In this document: in pieces, positions 18,507 through 27,533 of the stretch
Layout of the letters: each line of letters opens with the position of its first letter
How positions within the stretch are numbered: position 1 is the first letter of the stretch
DNA from: Crystallibacter degradans
GTDB lineage: Bacteria > Actinomycetota > Actinomycetes > Actinomycetales > Micrococcaceae
DNA length: 64,000 nucleotides
Assembly: GCF_012952295.1 (NCBI RefSeq)
Contig: NZ_JABBCH010000015.1
Coordinates: forward strand, 29,068 to 93,067
Direction of reading: 5' to 3'
Position numbers and translations under genes: made by a program
Notes under the pieces: generated by a model
The model's database searches: none
Told to the model about the DNA's origin: nothing
Seen by the model: only the letters and a program-made list of their open reading frames with translations

Positions 18507-19288
18507 ACGGTCACCAAGTCCACGAGGCTTGCCAGCATGACTTCGCCGATGCCCGGCACTGCATCCAGGTCTTCGGGCCGGCCGAAGCTTCCATGCTGCT
18601 CGCGGAAGTCGATGATCCGCTGAGCCAGAACGGGCCCGACCCGGGGAAGCGTCTTAAGTTCTTCCAGCGAAGCGCTGTTGAGATTGATCTTTGCCGCGGG
18701 CTGGTCTTCCGCTCCGCCGGCACCGCCCTCGGGACCCGCTGCAGTCGCGCCGCTGCCGGAGGCGGACTGGTGCTCGGGTGAGGAAACGAAGACCTGTTGT
18801 CCGTCCGTGAGCGGCGCCGCCAGGTTCAGTGACGCCAGATCTGCGTCTTCGCTGGCACCTCCCGCGGCTTCCAGTGCTTCAAAAACCCGCGCCGATGCCG
18901 GTAGACGGACAATCCCCGGACGATCGACGGCGCCGGCGACATGGACGATGATCTGCGCTGCATCGCCGGGATCGGCCTCCGGCCCGGCGGAAGCAGCTTC
19001 TTCATTCGTCTCGGCCGGGGATTCAAGCTCGCCGGCCTGCTCCGGGTCCTGTCCTTCCCCAGTGGGTCCGGCCACAGCGGTGGAACTCGTGGCGGGCAGC
19101 GACAGCAGCACATCGCTCTCATCCCTGTGGGTATCGGCCGTCAGGAGCAGCACCAGCGCGTAACCGATGGCCAGGCCTGCAGCGATCAGCGCTGCCCCGA
19201 GTGCCACCCGCAGACGCGGGCGCCGAACGGACATTTTCAGGCCGTGGCTGGCTTCTGTGGCGGCTGTTCCCCAGCGGTGGCGGCCCAT
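18503..19288 (-). CDS. comEA: ComEA-type helix-hairpin-helix DNA-binding protein
   Basis: This 261-residue protein has one membrane segment near the N-terminus (VALGAALIAAGLAIGYALVL), an acidic Gly/Pro/Ala linker, an SLBB domain (IIVHVAGAVDRPGIVRLPAS to VFVSSPEHQS) and a C-terminal helix-hairpin-helix pair (INLNSASLEELKTLPRVGPVLAQRIIDFR, FGRPEDLDAVPGIG). This is the layout of ComEA, the receptor that binds double-stranded DNA outside the membrane and passes it to ComEC. Its stop overlaps the comEC start. Confidence 0.94.
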   Translation of the reverse strand: MGRHRWGTAATEASHGLKMSVRRPRLRVALGAALIAAGLAIGYALVLLLTADTHRDESDVLLSLPATSSTAVAGPTGEGQDPEQAGELESPAETNEEAASAGPEADPGDAAQIIVHVAGAVDRPGIVRLPASARVFEALEAAGGASEDADLASLNLAAPLTDGQQVFVSSPEHQSASGSGATAAGPEGGAGGAEDQPAAKINLNSASLEELKTLPRVGPVLAQRIIDFREQHGSFGRPEDLDAVPGIGEVMLASLVDLVTV

Positions 19289-19374
19289 GGGACTACGCTA
19301 TGAAGCAAATCAACGGCCAGGCAGAATGCTCCTGCGGCTTGTGGACAGGAGCATCCCATCCCGGATTGTGGAGA

Positions 19375-20328
19375 TCAGGACACCGGTTCGGGCATGGCGG
19401 GTCCTATGACGACGGCGAGGACTCCCAGTCCGGCATGGGCGGCCAGCACCGACGGTACCGCGGTGACCAGGATTTCATCACCGACATGAGGACTGAGCTC
19501 TTCGGCCAGCGACCTGGCCTCTGCTTCATTGCCGAAATAATGGACAGCCAGCTGCGGTGAATACTCGAGCTCTTCGATCCGCCGGACCACCAGCTGCTGC
19601 ATCCGGACGAGCGCCTTGGAAGCCGTCCTGATTTTCTCCACCTCTGCGATGGCACCGTCGCGGATAGTGAGAATAGGTTTGATAGCCAGCAGCGACCCGA
19701 AGAACCCAGCCGCCGGATTGATCCGCCCGCCCCGGCGCAGCTGGTCCAGGCTGGGAACATAGAAGAGGACATCGGCGGCTGCCGCCGCTTCGCGGGCCCG
19801 TTCCGCCACCGCGGATACCTCCGCGCCGTCCTGCGCCGCCAGCACCGCGGCGACAACGGCAAATCCCTCCGCCATCGCCACCGACCGGGTATCGACGATC
19901 TCCACCCGGATATCCGTCTCTGCCGCAGCCAGCGCCGCCGCTTCCACGGTGCCTGAAAGGGATCCGGAGAGGTGGATGGAGACGATGGCGTCGAAGCCCT
20001 GCCGCTGCAGTTCCTCATAGGTCCGCTTGAAGAGGCCTGGCGACGGCCGGGAGGTCTTGACTTCCTTACCTTCAGCCAGACCGACGGTCAGCACGGCGGG
20101 GACGTCGTCCACTCCCTCGCCGTAGATCTGGCCGGAAATCATCACCGGCATCGGGACGATCCGCAGCCAGTCCGCGGTTTCCGGTTCGGCTGCCCACTCA
20201 GCCGGCAGGGAGGCGGCCGAATCCGTTACCACGGCGACCCTGAGCCGTCCGGATACTTCCTCCGGCTTGCGGCCGGCCTGGTGCAGCAGTTGCCGTGACC
20301 GCTGCACCAGCTCCTCAAGCCATGACAT
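19375..20328 (-). CDS. DegV family fatty-acid-binding protein
   Basis: DegV-fold proteins bind fatty acids; in Firmicutes such proteins (FakB) present them to a kinase. The 317-residue product has a short basic N-terminal extension, then VAVVTDSAASLPAEW, KTSRPSPGLFKRTYEEL, FDAIVSIHLSGSLSGTVEAA and IEIVDTRSVAMAEGF-type blocks and the later RRGGRINPAAGFFGSLLAIKPIL, the standard DegV signature set. It starts 12 bases after leuS and so is probably cotranscribed with it; comEA follows 86 bases downstream. Confidence 0.93.
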   Translation of the reverse strand: MSWLEELVQRSRQLLHQAGRKPEEVSGRLRVAVVTDSAASLPAEWAAEPETADWLRIVPMPVMISGQIYGEGVDDVPAVLTVGLAEGKEVKTSRPSPGLFKRTYEELQRQGFDAIVSIHLSGSLSGTVEAAALAAAETDIRVEIVDTRSVAMAEGFAVVAAVLAAQDGAEVSAVAERAREAAAAADVLFYVPSLDQLRRGGRINPAAGFFGSLLAIKPILTIRDGAIAEVEKIRTASKALVRMQQLVVRRIEELEYSPQLAVHYFGNEAEARSLAEELSPHVGDEILVTAVPSVLAAHAGLGVLAVVIGPAMPEPVS

Positions 20329-20340
20329 TGTCAGCCGCCC

Positions 20341-22830
20341 TTAGGCCGGGACGATATTGACCAGTTTGGGTGCCCGGACGATGACCGTGCGGACGCTGCG
20401 TCCGTCGAGCGTTTTGACCACCTGTTCCGATGCCAATGCCTTGGCCTTGAGCTCCTCTTCGCTAATGTCCGGGGCCACTTCGAGCCGGTCCCGGACCTTG
20501 CCCTGGACCTGGACGACGGCGGTAACCGTGGCCTGGACCAGCAGCTGCTCGTCGACCGCCGGCCAGCTGGCGGCCGCAACCGAGGGCTCATGCCCGAGCG
20601 CTGCCCAGAGATCCTCTCCGGTGTACGGAGCGAACAGGCTCAGCACTATGGCCACCGCTTCCGTAGCTTCCCGAACGGCGGGGTCGGCTCCGCCGACACC
20701 GCTGTCGATCGCCTTGCGGGTGGCATTGACCAGCTCCATGAGGCGGGCGATGACCACGTTGAACTTATGGTTGTCCAGCAGTTCGGCGGCGTCGGCGATG
20801 GTCCGGTGGGTCACCGAGCGCAGCGCACGGTCGCCTTCTGCTGGATCGGCGCCGACGGTTGAAGTCACGTCCTGGCCCAGCCGCCAGGCACGGGCCAGGA
20901 ATTTAGCCGAGCCCGACGGCGAAACGTCGGCCCAGTCGACGTCGTCCTCCGGCGGTGAGGCGAAAATCATGGTCAGCCGGACGGCGTCGACACCGAACTT
21001 GTCCAGCTGCTCGCCGAGGTCCACACCGTTGCCCAAAGACTTGCTCATGGCCTTGCCCCCGTTGAGGACCTGGCCCTGGTTCAGCAGCGCGCTGAACGGC
21101 TCGTCGAAGTCCACCAGCCCGAGGTCCTTGAGCACCTTGGTGAAGAACCTGCTGTACAGCAGGTGCAGGATGGCGTGCTCGACGCCGCCCACGTACTGCC
21201 CGACCGGCAGCCACTTGTTGACCGCTTCGACGTCGAAAGGCCCTTCGGTGTAGTCCGGCGAGGCAAACCGAAGATAGTACCAGGAGGAATCCACGAAGGT
21301 ATCCATGGTGTCCGTATCCCGGGTGGCAGCGCGTCCGCAGTTCGGGCAGTCCACATTGACCCAGTCCGCGGCGGCGGCCAGGGGCGATGTGCCCTTCGGT
21401 GAGAGCGCTTCGCCGCGCAGGTCTTCGGGCAGCCGCACCGGAAGCTGGTCATCCGGAACCGGCACCTCGCCGCACTCGGCGCAGTGGATGATCGGGATGG
21501 GCGCACCCCAGAAGCGCTGCCGGCTGAGCAGCCAATCGCGGAGCCGGTAGTTGACCGTCTTCTCACCGGTGCCGGCCGCCTCGACAATGTCGATGGCCTT
21601 GGCAATGCCCTCGTCCTTGGACAGGCCGTTGAGGTCGCCCGAGTTGATCAGGCTGCCTTCGCCCGTGGTGGCGGTCCCGCTGACCGCGGGGTCTTCCTCG
21701 CCGGTGTCCAGCACCGCCCGCACGGGCAGGTCGAATGTCTTGGCAAAGTCCAGGTCGCGCTGGTCGTGCGCGGGGACAGCCATAATGGCGCCGGTGCCGT
21801 AATCCGCAAGCACGTAGTCCGCGGCCCAGACGGGCAGTTTCTCGCCGTTCAACGGGTTGATGGCATAACGGCCGAGGAAGACGCCGGTCTTCTCCCGGTC
21901 GGTGGATTGGCGTTCAATGTCGGAGAGGGCCTTGACCTTTTCGCGGTAGTCCATCAGCGCATCATGCTGTTCGGGCGTAACCAGGTCCAGGGCCAGGTGG
22001 GCATCAGCGGCGACGACGAAGAATGTGGCGCCGTACAGGGTATCGGGGCGGGTGGTAAAGACGGTGACGCCCTTGGCTTCCCGGCCGTCCGCGGGCTCGA
22101 TGTTGAAGTTGACGTGGGCGCCCTCGGACCGGCCGATCCAGTTGCGCTGCATGGCCAGCACACGCTCAGGCCAGTGCCCCTTCAGCTCGTCCATGTCATC
22201 CAGCAGCCGGTCGGCGTACTCCGTGATCTTGAAGTACCACTGGTTCAGGCTCTTCTTGGTTACCGGCGTACCGCATCGTTCACAGGCACCGTTGACAACC
22301 TGTTCGTTGGCCAGCACCGTCAGGTCCTTGGGGCACCAGTTGACCGGTGAATTCTTCCGGTAGGCCAGCCCGCGCTCGTAGAACCGCAGGAACAGCCACT
22401 GTGTCCAGCGGTAGTAGTCCGCGTCGGAGGTGTGCAGCCGCCGGGACCAGTCGGCGCTGATGGCGTAGCGCTTGAAGGATGCAGCCTGGGTCTCAATGTT
22501 GGCGTACGTCCATTCGGACGGGTGCGCGTTGCGCTTGATGGCCGCATTTTCCGCAGGCAGGCCGAAGGAGTCCCAGCCGATCGGGTGCAGGACGTCGTAG
22601 CCCTTCAACCGCAGGTAACGCGCGACGACGTCGCCCATGGCGAACGCTTCGGCATGGCCCATGTGCAGGTCGCCCGAGGGATAGGGGAACATATCCAGCA
22701 CGTAACGGCGCTCCTTCGAGCCGTCGTCAACGGCCTTGAAGACGCCAAGCTCTTCCCAGACGGCAGGCCATTTGGCCTCCATGGCGGAAAAACTGTACTC
22801 GTTCGGTTCGGTACCAGACTGCGTACTCAC
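20341..22830 (-). CDS. leuS: Leucyl-tRNA synthetase
   Basis: This 829-residue class I synthetase charges tRNA-Leu. The HIGH motif appears as [10 protein letters not shown] (about 50-59) and the KMSKS motif as KAMSKS within [14 protein letters not shown]. An editing CP1 domain lies between them with [15 protein letters not shown] and [17 protein letters not shown]. Two cysteine pairs (CERCG; CAECG with CPNCG) fit zinc-binding inserts. The C-terminal anticodon-binding part is complete. The transcript leader contains a leucine-rich leader peptide, a hairpin and a terminator, so leucine-dependent attenuation is likely. Confidence 0.98.
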   Translation of the reverse strand: MSTQSGTEPNEYSFSAMEAKWPAVWEELGVFKAVDDGSKERRYVLDMFPYPSGDLHMGHAEAFAMGDVVARYLRLKGYDVLHPIGWDSFGLPAENAAIKRNAHPSEWTYANIETQAASFKRYAISADWSRRLHTSDADYYRWTQWLFLRFYERGLAYRKNSPVNWCPKDLTVLANEQVVNGACERCGTPVTKKSLNQWYFKITEYADRLLDDMDELKGHWPERVLAMQRNWIGRSEGAHVNFNIEPADGREAKGVTVFTTRPDTLYGATFFVVAADAHLALDLVTPEQHDALMDYREKVKALSDIERQSTDREKTGVFLGRYAINPLNGEKLPVWAADYVLADYGTGAIMAVPAHDQRDLDFAKTFDLPVRAVLDTGEEDPAVSGTATTGEGSLINSGDLNGLSKDEGIAKAIDIVEAAGTGEKTVNYRLRDWLLSRQRFWGAPIPIIHCAECGEVPVPDDQLPVRLPEDLRGEALSPKGTSPLAAAADWVNVDCPNCGRAATRDTDTMDTFVDSSWYYLRFASPDYTEGPFDVEAVNKWLPVGQYVGGVEHAILHLLYSRFFTKVLKDLGLVDFDEPFSALLNQGQVLNGGKAMSKSLGNGVDLGEQLDKFGVDAVRLTMIFASPPEDDVDWADVSPSGSAKFLARAWRLGQDVTSTVGADPAEGDRALRSVTHRTIADAAELLDNHKFNVVIARLMELVNATRKAIDSGVGGADPAVREATEAVAIVLSLFAPYTGEDLWAALGHEPSVAAASWPAVDEQLLVQATVTAVVQVQGKVRDRLEVAPDISEEELKAKALASEQVVKTLDGRSVRTVIVRAPKLVNIVPA

Positions 22831-22895
22831 GTTGACTTGTCCTCGTCCTCTTGGTTGCTACGGCGCACTCCCGGTGGTTGCCGCTTAGACACACA

Positions 22896-22920
22896 AAAGC
22901 CCCTCGACACGGGAGGGGCG
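22896..22920 (-). terminator. Intrinsic terminator in the leuS leader (attenuator)
   Basis: On the minus strand GCCCCTC, six loop bases, GAGGGGC and then TTTTGTGTGT form a compact GC-rich stem with a short U tract. It lies 66 bases before the leuS start codon and after the leader peptide, so leuS transcription must read through it. Part of its role may be ending the glpK transcript. Confidence 0.8.
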
Positions 22921-22954
22921 GCCGCACGTTACGGAACTGTTCCGTAGGTGCGGC
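22921..22954 (-). promoter_or_regulatory. Hairpin between the leader peptide and the leuS terminator
   Basis: On the minus strand GCCGCAC pairs with GTGCGGC, and the inner TACGGA with TCCGTA around an ACAGT loop. The 5' arm begins in the stop codon of the leader peptide, so a ribosome on the Leu codons or at the stop would mask it. This is the position of a pause or competing stem in classic attenuators. Confidence 0.65.
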
Positions 22955-22977
22955 TAGCTAAGCAGAAGTGCGGACAT
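22954..22977 (-). CDS. Leucine leader peptide (MSALLLS) of the leuS attenuator
   Basis: This seven-codon reading frame has three consecutive leucine codons, CTT CTG CTT, followed by Ser and TAG. CTT is an uncommon Leu codon in a genome this GC-rich, so it should be sensitive to charged tRNA-Leu supply. A TAAAGT box ends six bases before its ATG, so it looks leaderless. It lies directly before a hairpin and an intrinsic terminator on the leuS transcript. Confidence 0.72.
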   Translation of the reverse strand: MSALLLS

Positions 22978-22983
22978 GGAATT

Positions 22984-22989
22984 ACTTTA
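22984..22989 (-). promoter_or_regulatory. Candidate -10 box of the leuS leader
   Basis: TAAAGT on the minus strand matches TANNNT and stands six bases (AATTCC) before the leader-peptide ATG. The start site would fall on that ATG. The sequence further upstream is a short direct repeat without a clear -35 consensus. Confidence 0.5.
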
Positions 22990-23004
22990 CCGCAGATCAG
23001 CCGG

Positions 23005-23030
23005 AGGCTTCCTTAGGCTTCCTTAGGCTT
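23005..23030. repeat. Ten-base tandem direct repeat (2.6 copies)
   Basis: The unit AGGCTTCCTT occurs at 23005-23014 and 23015-23024, with a partial third copy AGGCTT at 23025-23030. It lies between the glpK stop and the putative leuS leader promoter, about where a -35 or activator site would be. It may be chance or slippage. Confidence 0.6.
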
Positions 23031-23046
23031 CGCGTCCGGATCAGGC

Positions 23047-24561
23047 TCAGCGCACGTCCTCGTCCACCCAGTCGAACGTGCGGGTCACCGCCTTCTTCCA
23101 TAACCGCAGCTGCCGGTCCCGTTCGGAGGACGCCAGCTGCGGTTCCCAGCGACGGTCCTGGGCCCAGTTCGACCGAAGTTCCGCAAGGTCCTGCCAGAAT
23201 CCGGTGGCCAGCCCCGCTGCATAGGCCGCTCCCAGTGCTGTGGTTTCGGCGACCTTGGGGCGGATGACCGGGACACCGAGAATGTCTGCTTGGAACTGCA
23301 TCAACGCATCGTTGGCAACCATCCCGCCGTCGACCTTCAATTCCTCAAGCGGAACGGCCGAATCCGCGTTGACCGCTTCGAGGACCTCACGGGTCTGGAA
23401 CGCGGTGGCCTCCAGAGCAGCCCGGGCGATGTGTGCCTTCGTGACGAAACGCGTCAGCCCCACCAAGGCTCCGCGCGCATCGGCACGCCAGTAAGGAGCG
23501 AAGAGTCCGGAAAATGCGGGCACGAAGTACGCGCCTCCGCTGTCGGGTACCGAGGAGGCCAGCTCTTCGACTTCCGCGGCCGAACTGATGATGCCCAGGT
23601 TGTCCCGCAGCCACTGGACCAGTGACCCGGCAACAGCTATCGAGCCTTCAAGCGCATAACACGGCGCGTCGTCGCCGATCTTATAAGCCACGGTAGTTAG
23701 CAGGCCGTTCGCGGATTCGACGATCTCGCTGCCGGTATTGACGATGACAAAACAGCCGGTGCCGTAAGTGTTCTTGGCATCCCCGGCGTCGAAAGCCGCC
23801 TGCCCGAAAGTCGCTGCCTGCTGGTCGCCGAGAATCCCGGCAACGGGAACGTGCCGCAGCAGCTGGGATCCATGGACCGTCCCGTATACCTCCGCCGAAG
23901 ACTTGATTTCCGGGAGCAGGGAAGCCGGGACATCGAAAACCTCGAGGATGGACCGGTCCCAGGCGAGCGTCTTCAAGTCCATGAACAGCGTCCGGGAGGC
24001 GTTTGTGACGTCCGTGACATGGACTCCTCCGTCCGTTCCTCCTGTCAGGTTCCACAGCACCCAGCTGTCCGTGGTGCCGAAAAGAAGCTCGCCGGCGTCG
24101 GCCTTGGCCCGGGTGCCTTCCACATTGTCCAGAATCCATTTCAGCTTGGTACCTGCGAAGTACGGCGAAAGCGGCAGCCCGGTAATTGCTTTAAACCGGT
24201 CGGTGCCGCCGTCAGCAGCCAGCGCGTCGCAGATAGGCTGGGTGCGCACATCCTGCCACACGATGGCGTTGTAAACCGGTTTTCCGGTCTTCCGGTCCCA
24301 CACCACGGTGGTTTCGCGCTGGTTGGTGATGCCCACGGCGGCAATATTGTGGCGCGTCAGATTGGCACGGGCCAGCGCGTTGCCGATGACCTCGCGGGTG
24401 TTGTCCCAGATTTCCACCGCATCATGTTCCACCCAGCCCGGCTGCGGAAAAATCTGCCGGTGTTCCATCTGGCCGGTCGAAACGATCTGTCCGGCATGGT
24501 CAAAAATGATGGCCCGCGAGGACGTGGTCCCCTGGTCGATGGCCAGAACGTAGTCGGACAA
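23047..24561 (-). CDS. glpK: Glycerol kinase
   Basis: GlpK phosphorylates glycerol to sn-glycerol 3-phosphate with ATP. The product of 504 residues matches the usual length and shows the FGGY-kinase signatures: [19 protein letters not shown] at the N-terminus, [46 protein letters not shown] and the C-terminal [25 protein letters not shown] at 24561 was chosen as the start because it gives [10 protein letters not shown], matching relatives, and AAGAGGT stands six bases upstream. No glpF or glpD is adjacent; the gene is divergent from an aldo/keto reductase. Confidence 0.95.
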   Translation of the reverse strand: MSDYVLAIDQGTTSSRAIIFDHAGQIVSTGQMEHRQIFPQPGWVEHDAVEIWDNTREVIGNALARANLTRHNIAAVGITNQRETTVVWDRKTGKPVYNAIVWQDVRTQPICDALAADGGTDRFKAITGLPLSPYFAGTKLKWILDNVEGTRAKADAGELLFGTTDSWVLWNLTGGTDGGVHVTDVTNASRTLFMDLKTLAWDRSILEVFDVPASLLPEIKSSAEVYGTVHGSQLLRHVPVAGILGDQQAATFGQAAFDAGDAKNTYGTGCFVIVNTGSEIVESANGLLTTVAYKIGDDAPCYALEGSIAVAGSLVQWLRDNLGIISSAAEVEELASSVPDSGGAYFVPAFSGLFAPYWRADARGALVGLTRFVTKAHIARAALEATAFQTREVLEAVNADSAVPLEELKVDGGMVANDALMQFQADILGVPVIRPKVAETTALGAAYAAGLATGFWQDLAELRSNWAQDRRWEPQLASSERDRQLRLWKKAVTRTFDWVDEDVR

Positions 24562-24716
24562 AGCAGACCTCTTCGCTAGGACAGGACGCCGGCGCCGGAA
24601 GGGCAGCACCGATTGGGCTCGAACCTAGCCCCGCTGCGGGTGGAGGTCAATTCCCGCCAAACGGTGATGCGCCTCTTTTACGGCCGCGGCTGGCCGCCGA
24701 CGCCTGCATTGCTCGG

Positions 24717-24722
24717 TAGAGT
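24717..24722 (+). promoter_or_regulatory. Candidate -10 box for a leaderless aldo/keto reductase gene
   Basis: TAGAGT (TANNNT) ends seven bases before the ATG at 24730, predicting a transcript that begins at the start codon. The same TAGAGT hexamer stands six bases before the dtd ATG elsewhere in the window. Confidence 0.4.
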
Positions 24723-24729
24723 CTTGTAT

Positions 24730-25569
24730 ATGGGAACGGCAGATAAAACGGCGCTGAACAACGGCGTCCTGATGGACCAACTGGGCTTCGGCCTGTACAA
24801 AGTTCCGCCGCAGGACGCCGCCGGGCTTTGCTACCAGGCATTGGAATCCGGCTACCGGCATTTCGACACTGCCGCGCTGTACGCCAACGAGGCCGGAGTG
24901 GGTGAGGCGGTCCGCCGGTTCATCGCCGAGGAACCGGAATTCAGTCGCGACGACATTTTTGTCACCAGCAAGATATGGAACGACAGCCACGGCTACGACG
25001 CGGCGCTGCGTGCCTTTGACGCCTCGCTGGAAAAGCTTGGGCTCGACTACCTCGACCTGTATCTGATCCATTGGCCACAGCCGGAACGGGCACTGTACGT
25101 GGACACCTACCGCGCCCTGGAACGCCTTTACCATGAGGGACGCGTCCGTGCCATAGGCGTTTCGAACTTCCAGCCGGCCCATCTTGAGGAACTGTTGAAA
25201 AACTGCGATGTCGTGCCGGCAGTCAACCAGATCGAGCTGCATCCGTGGCTCCAGCAGGAGCAGTTGCGGGAGCTGCACGCTGCTCACGGAATCCGCACGG
25301 TCGCCTGGAGCCCGCTGGGGCGGGGCAAAGTGCTGTCAGACCCCGTGGTCGCGGAACTGGCGCAGGAGCTGGGCAGGACTCCGGCACAGGTAGTTCTGCG
25401 CTGGCACCTGCAGCTGGGCAACGTAGCCATCCCGAAGGCGAGCTCAATGCAGCGGATCCAGGAAAACTTCAAGGTGTGGGACTTCGCCCTCGATCCTGAA
25501 GCCATGCGGCGGCTCGGCGGGCTCGAGCGGAACGGCCGGATCGGTTCCCACCCGGACGAGGTGAACTAG
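24730..25569 (+). CDS. Aldo/keto reductase
   Basis: This 279-residue NADPH-dependent oxidoreductase of the AKR superfamily has the complete catalytic tetrad: D46 and Y51 in YRHFDTAALY, K81 in VTSKIWN and H114 in YLIHWPQP. The family signature IGVSNFQPAHLEEL, the substrate-side VNQIELHPWLQQ and the cofactor region IPKASSMQRIQEN follow. It resembles AKR5-type reductases (2,5-diketo-gluconate reductase-like), but the substrate is not determinable. It heads a tight plus-strand cluster with an alpha/beta hydrolase 3 bp downstream and a glycosyltransferase. Confidence 0.94.
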   Translation: MGTADKTALNNGVLMDQLGFGLYKVPPQDAAGLCYQALESGYRHFDTAALYANEAGVGEAVRRFIAEEPEFSRDDIFVTSKIWNDSHGYDAALRAFDASLEKLGLDYLDLYLIHWPQPERALYVDTYRALERLYHEGRVRAIGVSNFQPAHLEELLKNCDVVPAVNQIELHPWLQQEQLRELHAAHGIRTVAWSPLGRGKVLSDPVVAELAQELGRTPAQVVLRWHLQLGNVAIPKASSMQRIQENFKVWDFALDPEAMRRLGGLERNGRIGSHPDEVN

Positions 25570-25572
25570 AGC

Positions 25573-26454
25573 GTGCCTGCCACCAAAGACCGCGCCGTCC
25601 GCCATGCCCTCAAGCTCCACTCCGGGGAAGTAGCCTACTGGGAGTACCCGGCCCAGACCCCCAACGGTAAATCCGACATTATGGTGGTTCACGGCTTCCG
25701 TGGCGACCACCATGGTCTGGAGCTGGTCGCCCAGTCGCTCCCCGGGCACCGGATCCTCTCCCCTGATCTGCCCGGTTTCGGCGCCTCCGTACCGTTCTCG
25801 GGGCGCCGGCACAGCGTGGAAAGCTACGCGGACTTTGTGGCGGACTTCGCAGCTGCTCTGGAACTCGGGCCGGACACCGTTATCATCGGCCATTCGTTCG
25901 GCTCGATTGTCGTCAGCCATCATCTGGCGGCGCGCCCGGGTTCGTTCCGGGCAGCCGTGCTGATTAATCCGATCAGCGAACCCGCCCTCAAAGGCCCGAA
26001 GGCGGTGGCTTCACGGCTCGCCGAGTTCTACTATTACCTCGCGGCAAAGCTGCCCGGAAAGCCGGGAATGCGCCTCCTTCAGCACCCGCTGATTGTCCGG
26101 GTCATGAGCATCATGATGGCCAAGACCAGGGACCGGCAGCTGCGCCGGTACATTCATGGACAGCACGACGCCTACTTCAGCGCCTTTGCCAACCGGGATG
26201 TGGTCCTCGAAGCGTTCCGGGCCTCCATTTCCCACGACGTCCTCGAGGTCGCTCCGCAACTGGAGCTGCCGGTGCTCCTGATCGCGGGCCGGAAGGACGA
26301 TCTGGGCTCGGTGGACAGCCAGCAGCAGCTGGCGGCGCAGCTGCCGGACAGCCACTTGGAAATAATCGACGGCGTGGGCCACCTCATCCACTACGAGGCG
26401 CCGGATATCGCGGCGGCCATGATCAGCGAGTTCCTCGAGGGGCTGGAGCGGTGA
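25573..26454 (+). CDS. Alpha/beta hydrolase
   Basis: This 293-residue alpha/beta-hydrolase has an oxyanion HG motif (VVHGFRGDHHG, about 38-48), the nucleophile elbow GHSFGS (S108), an acid in GRKDDLG (D242 or D243) and histidine H270 in GVGHLIHYE. A lid region of about 80 residues rich in basic and aromatic residues lies between. The GTG start at 25573 is three bases after the preceding stop, and the end overlaps the next start by four bases, so it is translationally coupled to both. No signal peptide is seen; the substrate is unknown. Confidence 0.9.
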   Translation: MPATKDRAVRHALKLHSGEVAYWEYPAQTPNGKSDIMVVHGFRGDHHGLELVAQSLPGHRILSPDLPGFGASVPFSGRRHSVESYADFVADFAAALELGPDTVIIGHSFGSIVVSHHLAARPGSFRAAVLINPISEPALKGPKAVASRLAEFYYYLAAKLPGKPGMRLLQHPLIVRVMSIMMAKTRDRQLRRYIHGQHDAYFSAFANRDVVLEAFRASISHDVLEVAPQLELPVLLIAGRKDDLGSVDSQQQLAAQLPDSHLEIIDGVGHLIHYEAPDIAAAMISEFLEGLER

Positions 26455-27533
26455 AGCTTGTCATCGACGCCCGTTATACGCGCACCGACCAGCTGGACGG
26501 CATCAGCCGCTACGGTTCCAATCTGATCGCGTCTGCCTCAAAACTGGCCGAGGTGCTTATGCTCATCAACGACGAACGGCAGCTGCAGTTCCTGCCCGCC
26601 GGTGTCCCGTGGGTCAAGATCAACAGTCCCCTCTCCCCTGCCGAGCTCCTCGTGGCGCGCCGAATCAATAAGCTGGGCGCCGACGTCGTTTTTTGCCCCA
26701 TGCAGACCATGGGCAGCTTCGGCAGGCGCTACGGCCTGATTCTGACCATCCACGATCTGATCTATTACCGCCACCCCAAGCCGCCGGGATTTTTGCCGCT
26801 GCCGGTCAGGCTGCTGTGGCGGGCTTACCACAAGGCGTACTGGCCGCAGCGCCTGCTGCTCAACCGGGCCGACACCGTTGCGACCATCAGCCGGACCACC
26901 CGCTCGCTGTTGCAGCAGACCCGGCTCACCCGGCGCGAGGTCCGGATCGTTTCCAACGCCGCCCAGCCGCTGGGACCACCGCGGGATCCTTCGGCGGCCG
27001 TGGGCAAGGACCTGCTCTACATGGGCTCCTACATGCCCTACAAGAATGTGGAGACGCTCATCGATGCGATGGCGCTGCTGCCCGGCTACCGGCTGCACCT
27101 GCTCAGCCCCATCCAAGCGCCAAGGCGCGAAGAGCTGACGGACCGCGCGGCGGATGCAGCACAGCTGGTGTTCCGCAACGGGGTTTCCGACGGCGACTAC
27201 CTGCACCTCCTGTACAACGCCTCCGCACTGGTCACGCTGTCCAGGGACGAAGGCTACGGGTTGCCGCTCATCGAAGCCATGGCCGCCGGAACGCCCGTGA
27301 TCGCCAGTGACATTCCCATCTTTCGGGAGGTCGCCGAAAATGTGGCGCTCCATGTCGATCCGGACGACCCGGAGGCCTTCGCCGCCGCCGTTCGGGAGTT
27401 GGAGGATCCCGAACGGCGGCATCGTGCCTCCGCCGAGGGCGTGCTACGCGCGGCGGAGTATGACTGGGACAGCTCGGCAGCGCAGCTGGTTGCGGCGGCC
27501 GAAGAGCTGCTGGCCAGGCGCCGGGCGGGCTAG
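26451..27533 (+). CDS. Glycosyltransferase, GT4/GT-B type (group 1)
   Basis: This 360-residue retaining glycosyltransferase begins MKLVIDARYTRTDQLDGISRY, and its C-terminal nucleotide-sugar domain has LLYMGSYMPYKNVETLIDA, the DGDYLHLLYNASALVTLSRDEGYGLPLIEAMAAGTPVIASD block (EGYGLPLIE is the E-x7-E signature) and VDPDDPEAFAAAV. The N-terminal acceptor domain resembles mannosyltransferases. GTG at 26451 overlaps the hydrolase stop as GTGA. Its own stop shares the four bases CTAG with that of the convergent priA. Confidence 0.9.
   Translation: MKLVIDARYTRTDQLDGISRYGSNLIASASKLAEVLMLINDERQLQFLPAGVPWVKINSPLSPAELLVARRINKLGADVVFCPMQTMGSFGRRYGLILTIHDLIYYRHPKPPGFLPLPVRLLWRAYHKAYWPQRLLLNRADTVATISRTTRSLLQQTRLTRREVRIVSNAAQPLGPPRDPSAAVGKDLLYMGSYMPYKNVETLIDAMALLPGYRLHLLSPIQAPRREELTDRAADAAQLVFRNGVSDGDYLHLLYNASALVTLSRDEGYGLPLIEAMAAGTPVIASDIPIFREVAENVALHVDPDDPEAFAAAVRELEDPERRHRASAEGVLRAAEYDWDSSAAQLVAAAEELLARRRAG

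Noticed and set aside
15783..19288. comEA-comEC as evidence of an active competence system
   Set aside because: Only the two uptake proteins are in the window. These genes are widespread in actinobacteria not known to transform, so competence cannot be claimed.
22831..23046. T-box or other riboswitch upstream of leuS
   Set aside because: No T-box bulge sequence (AGGGTGGNACCGCG-type) or specifier loop is present. The leader peptide with Leu codons and the terminator fit attenuation instead.
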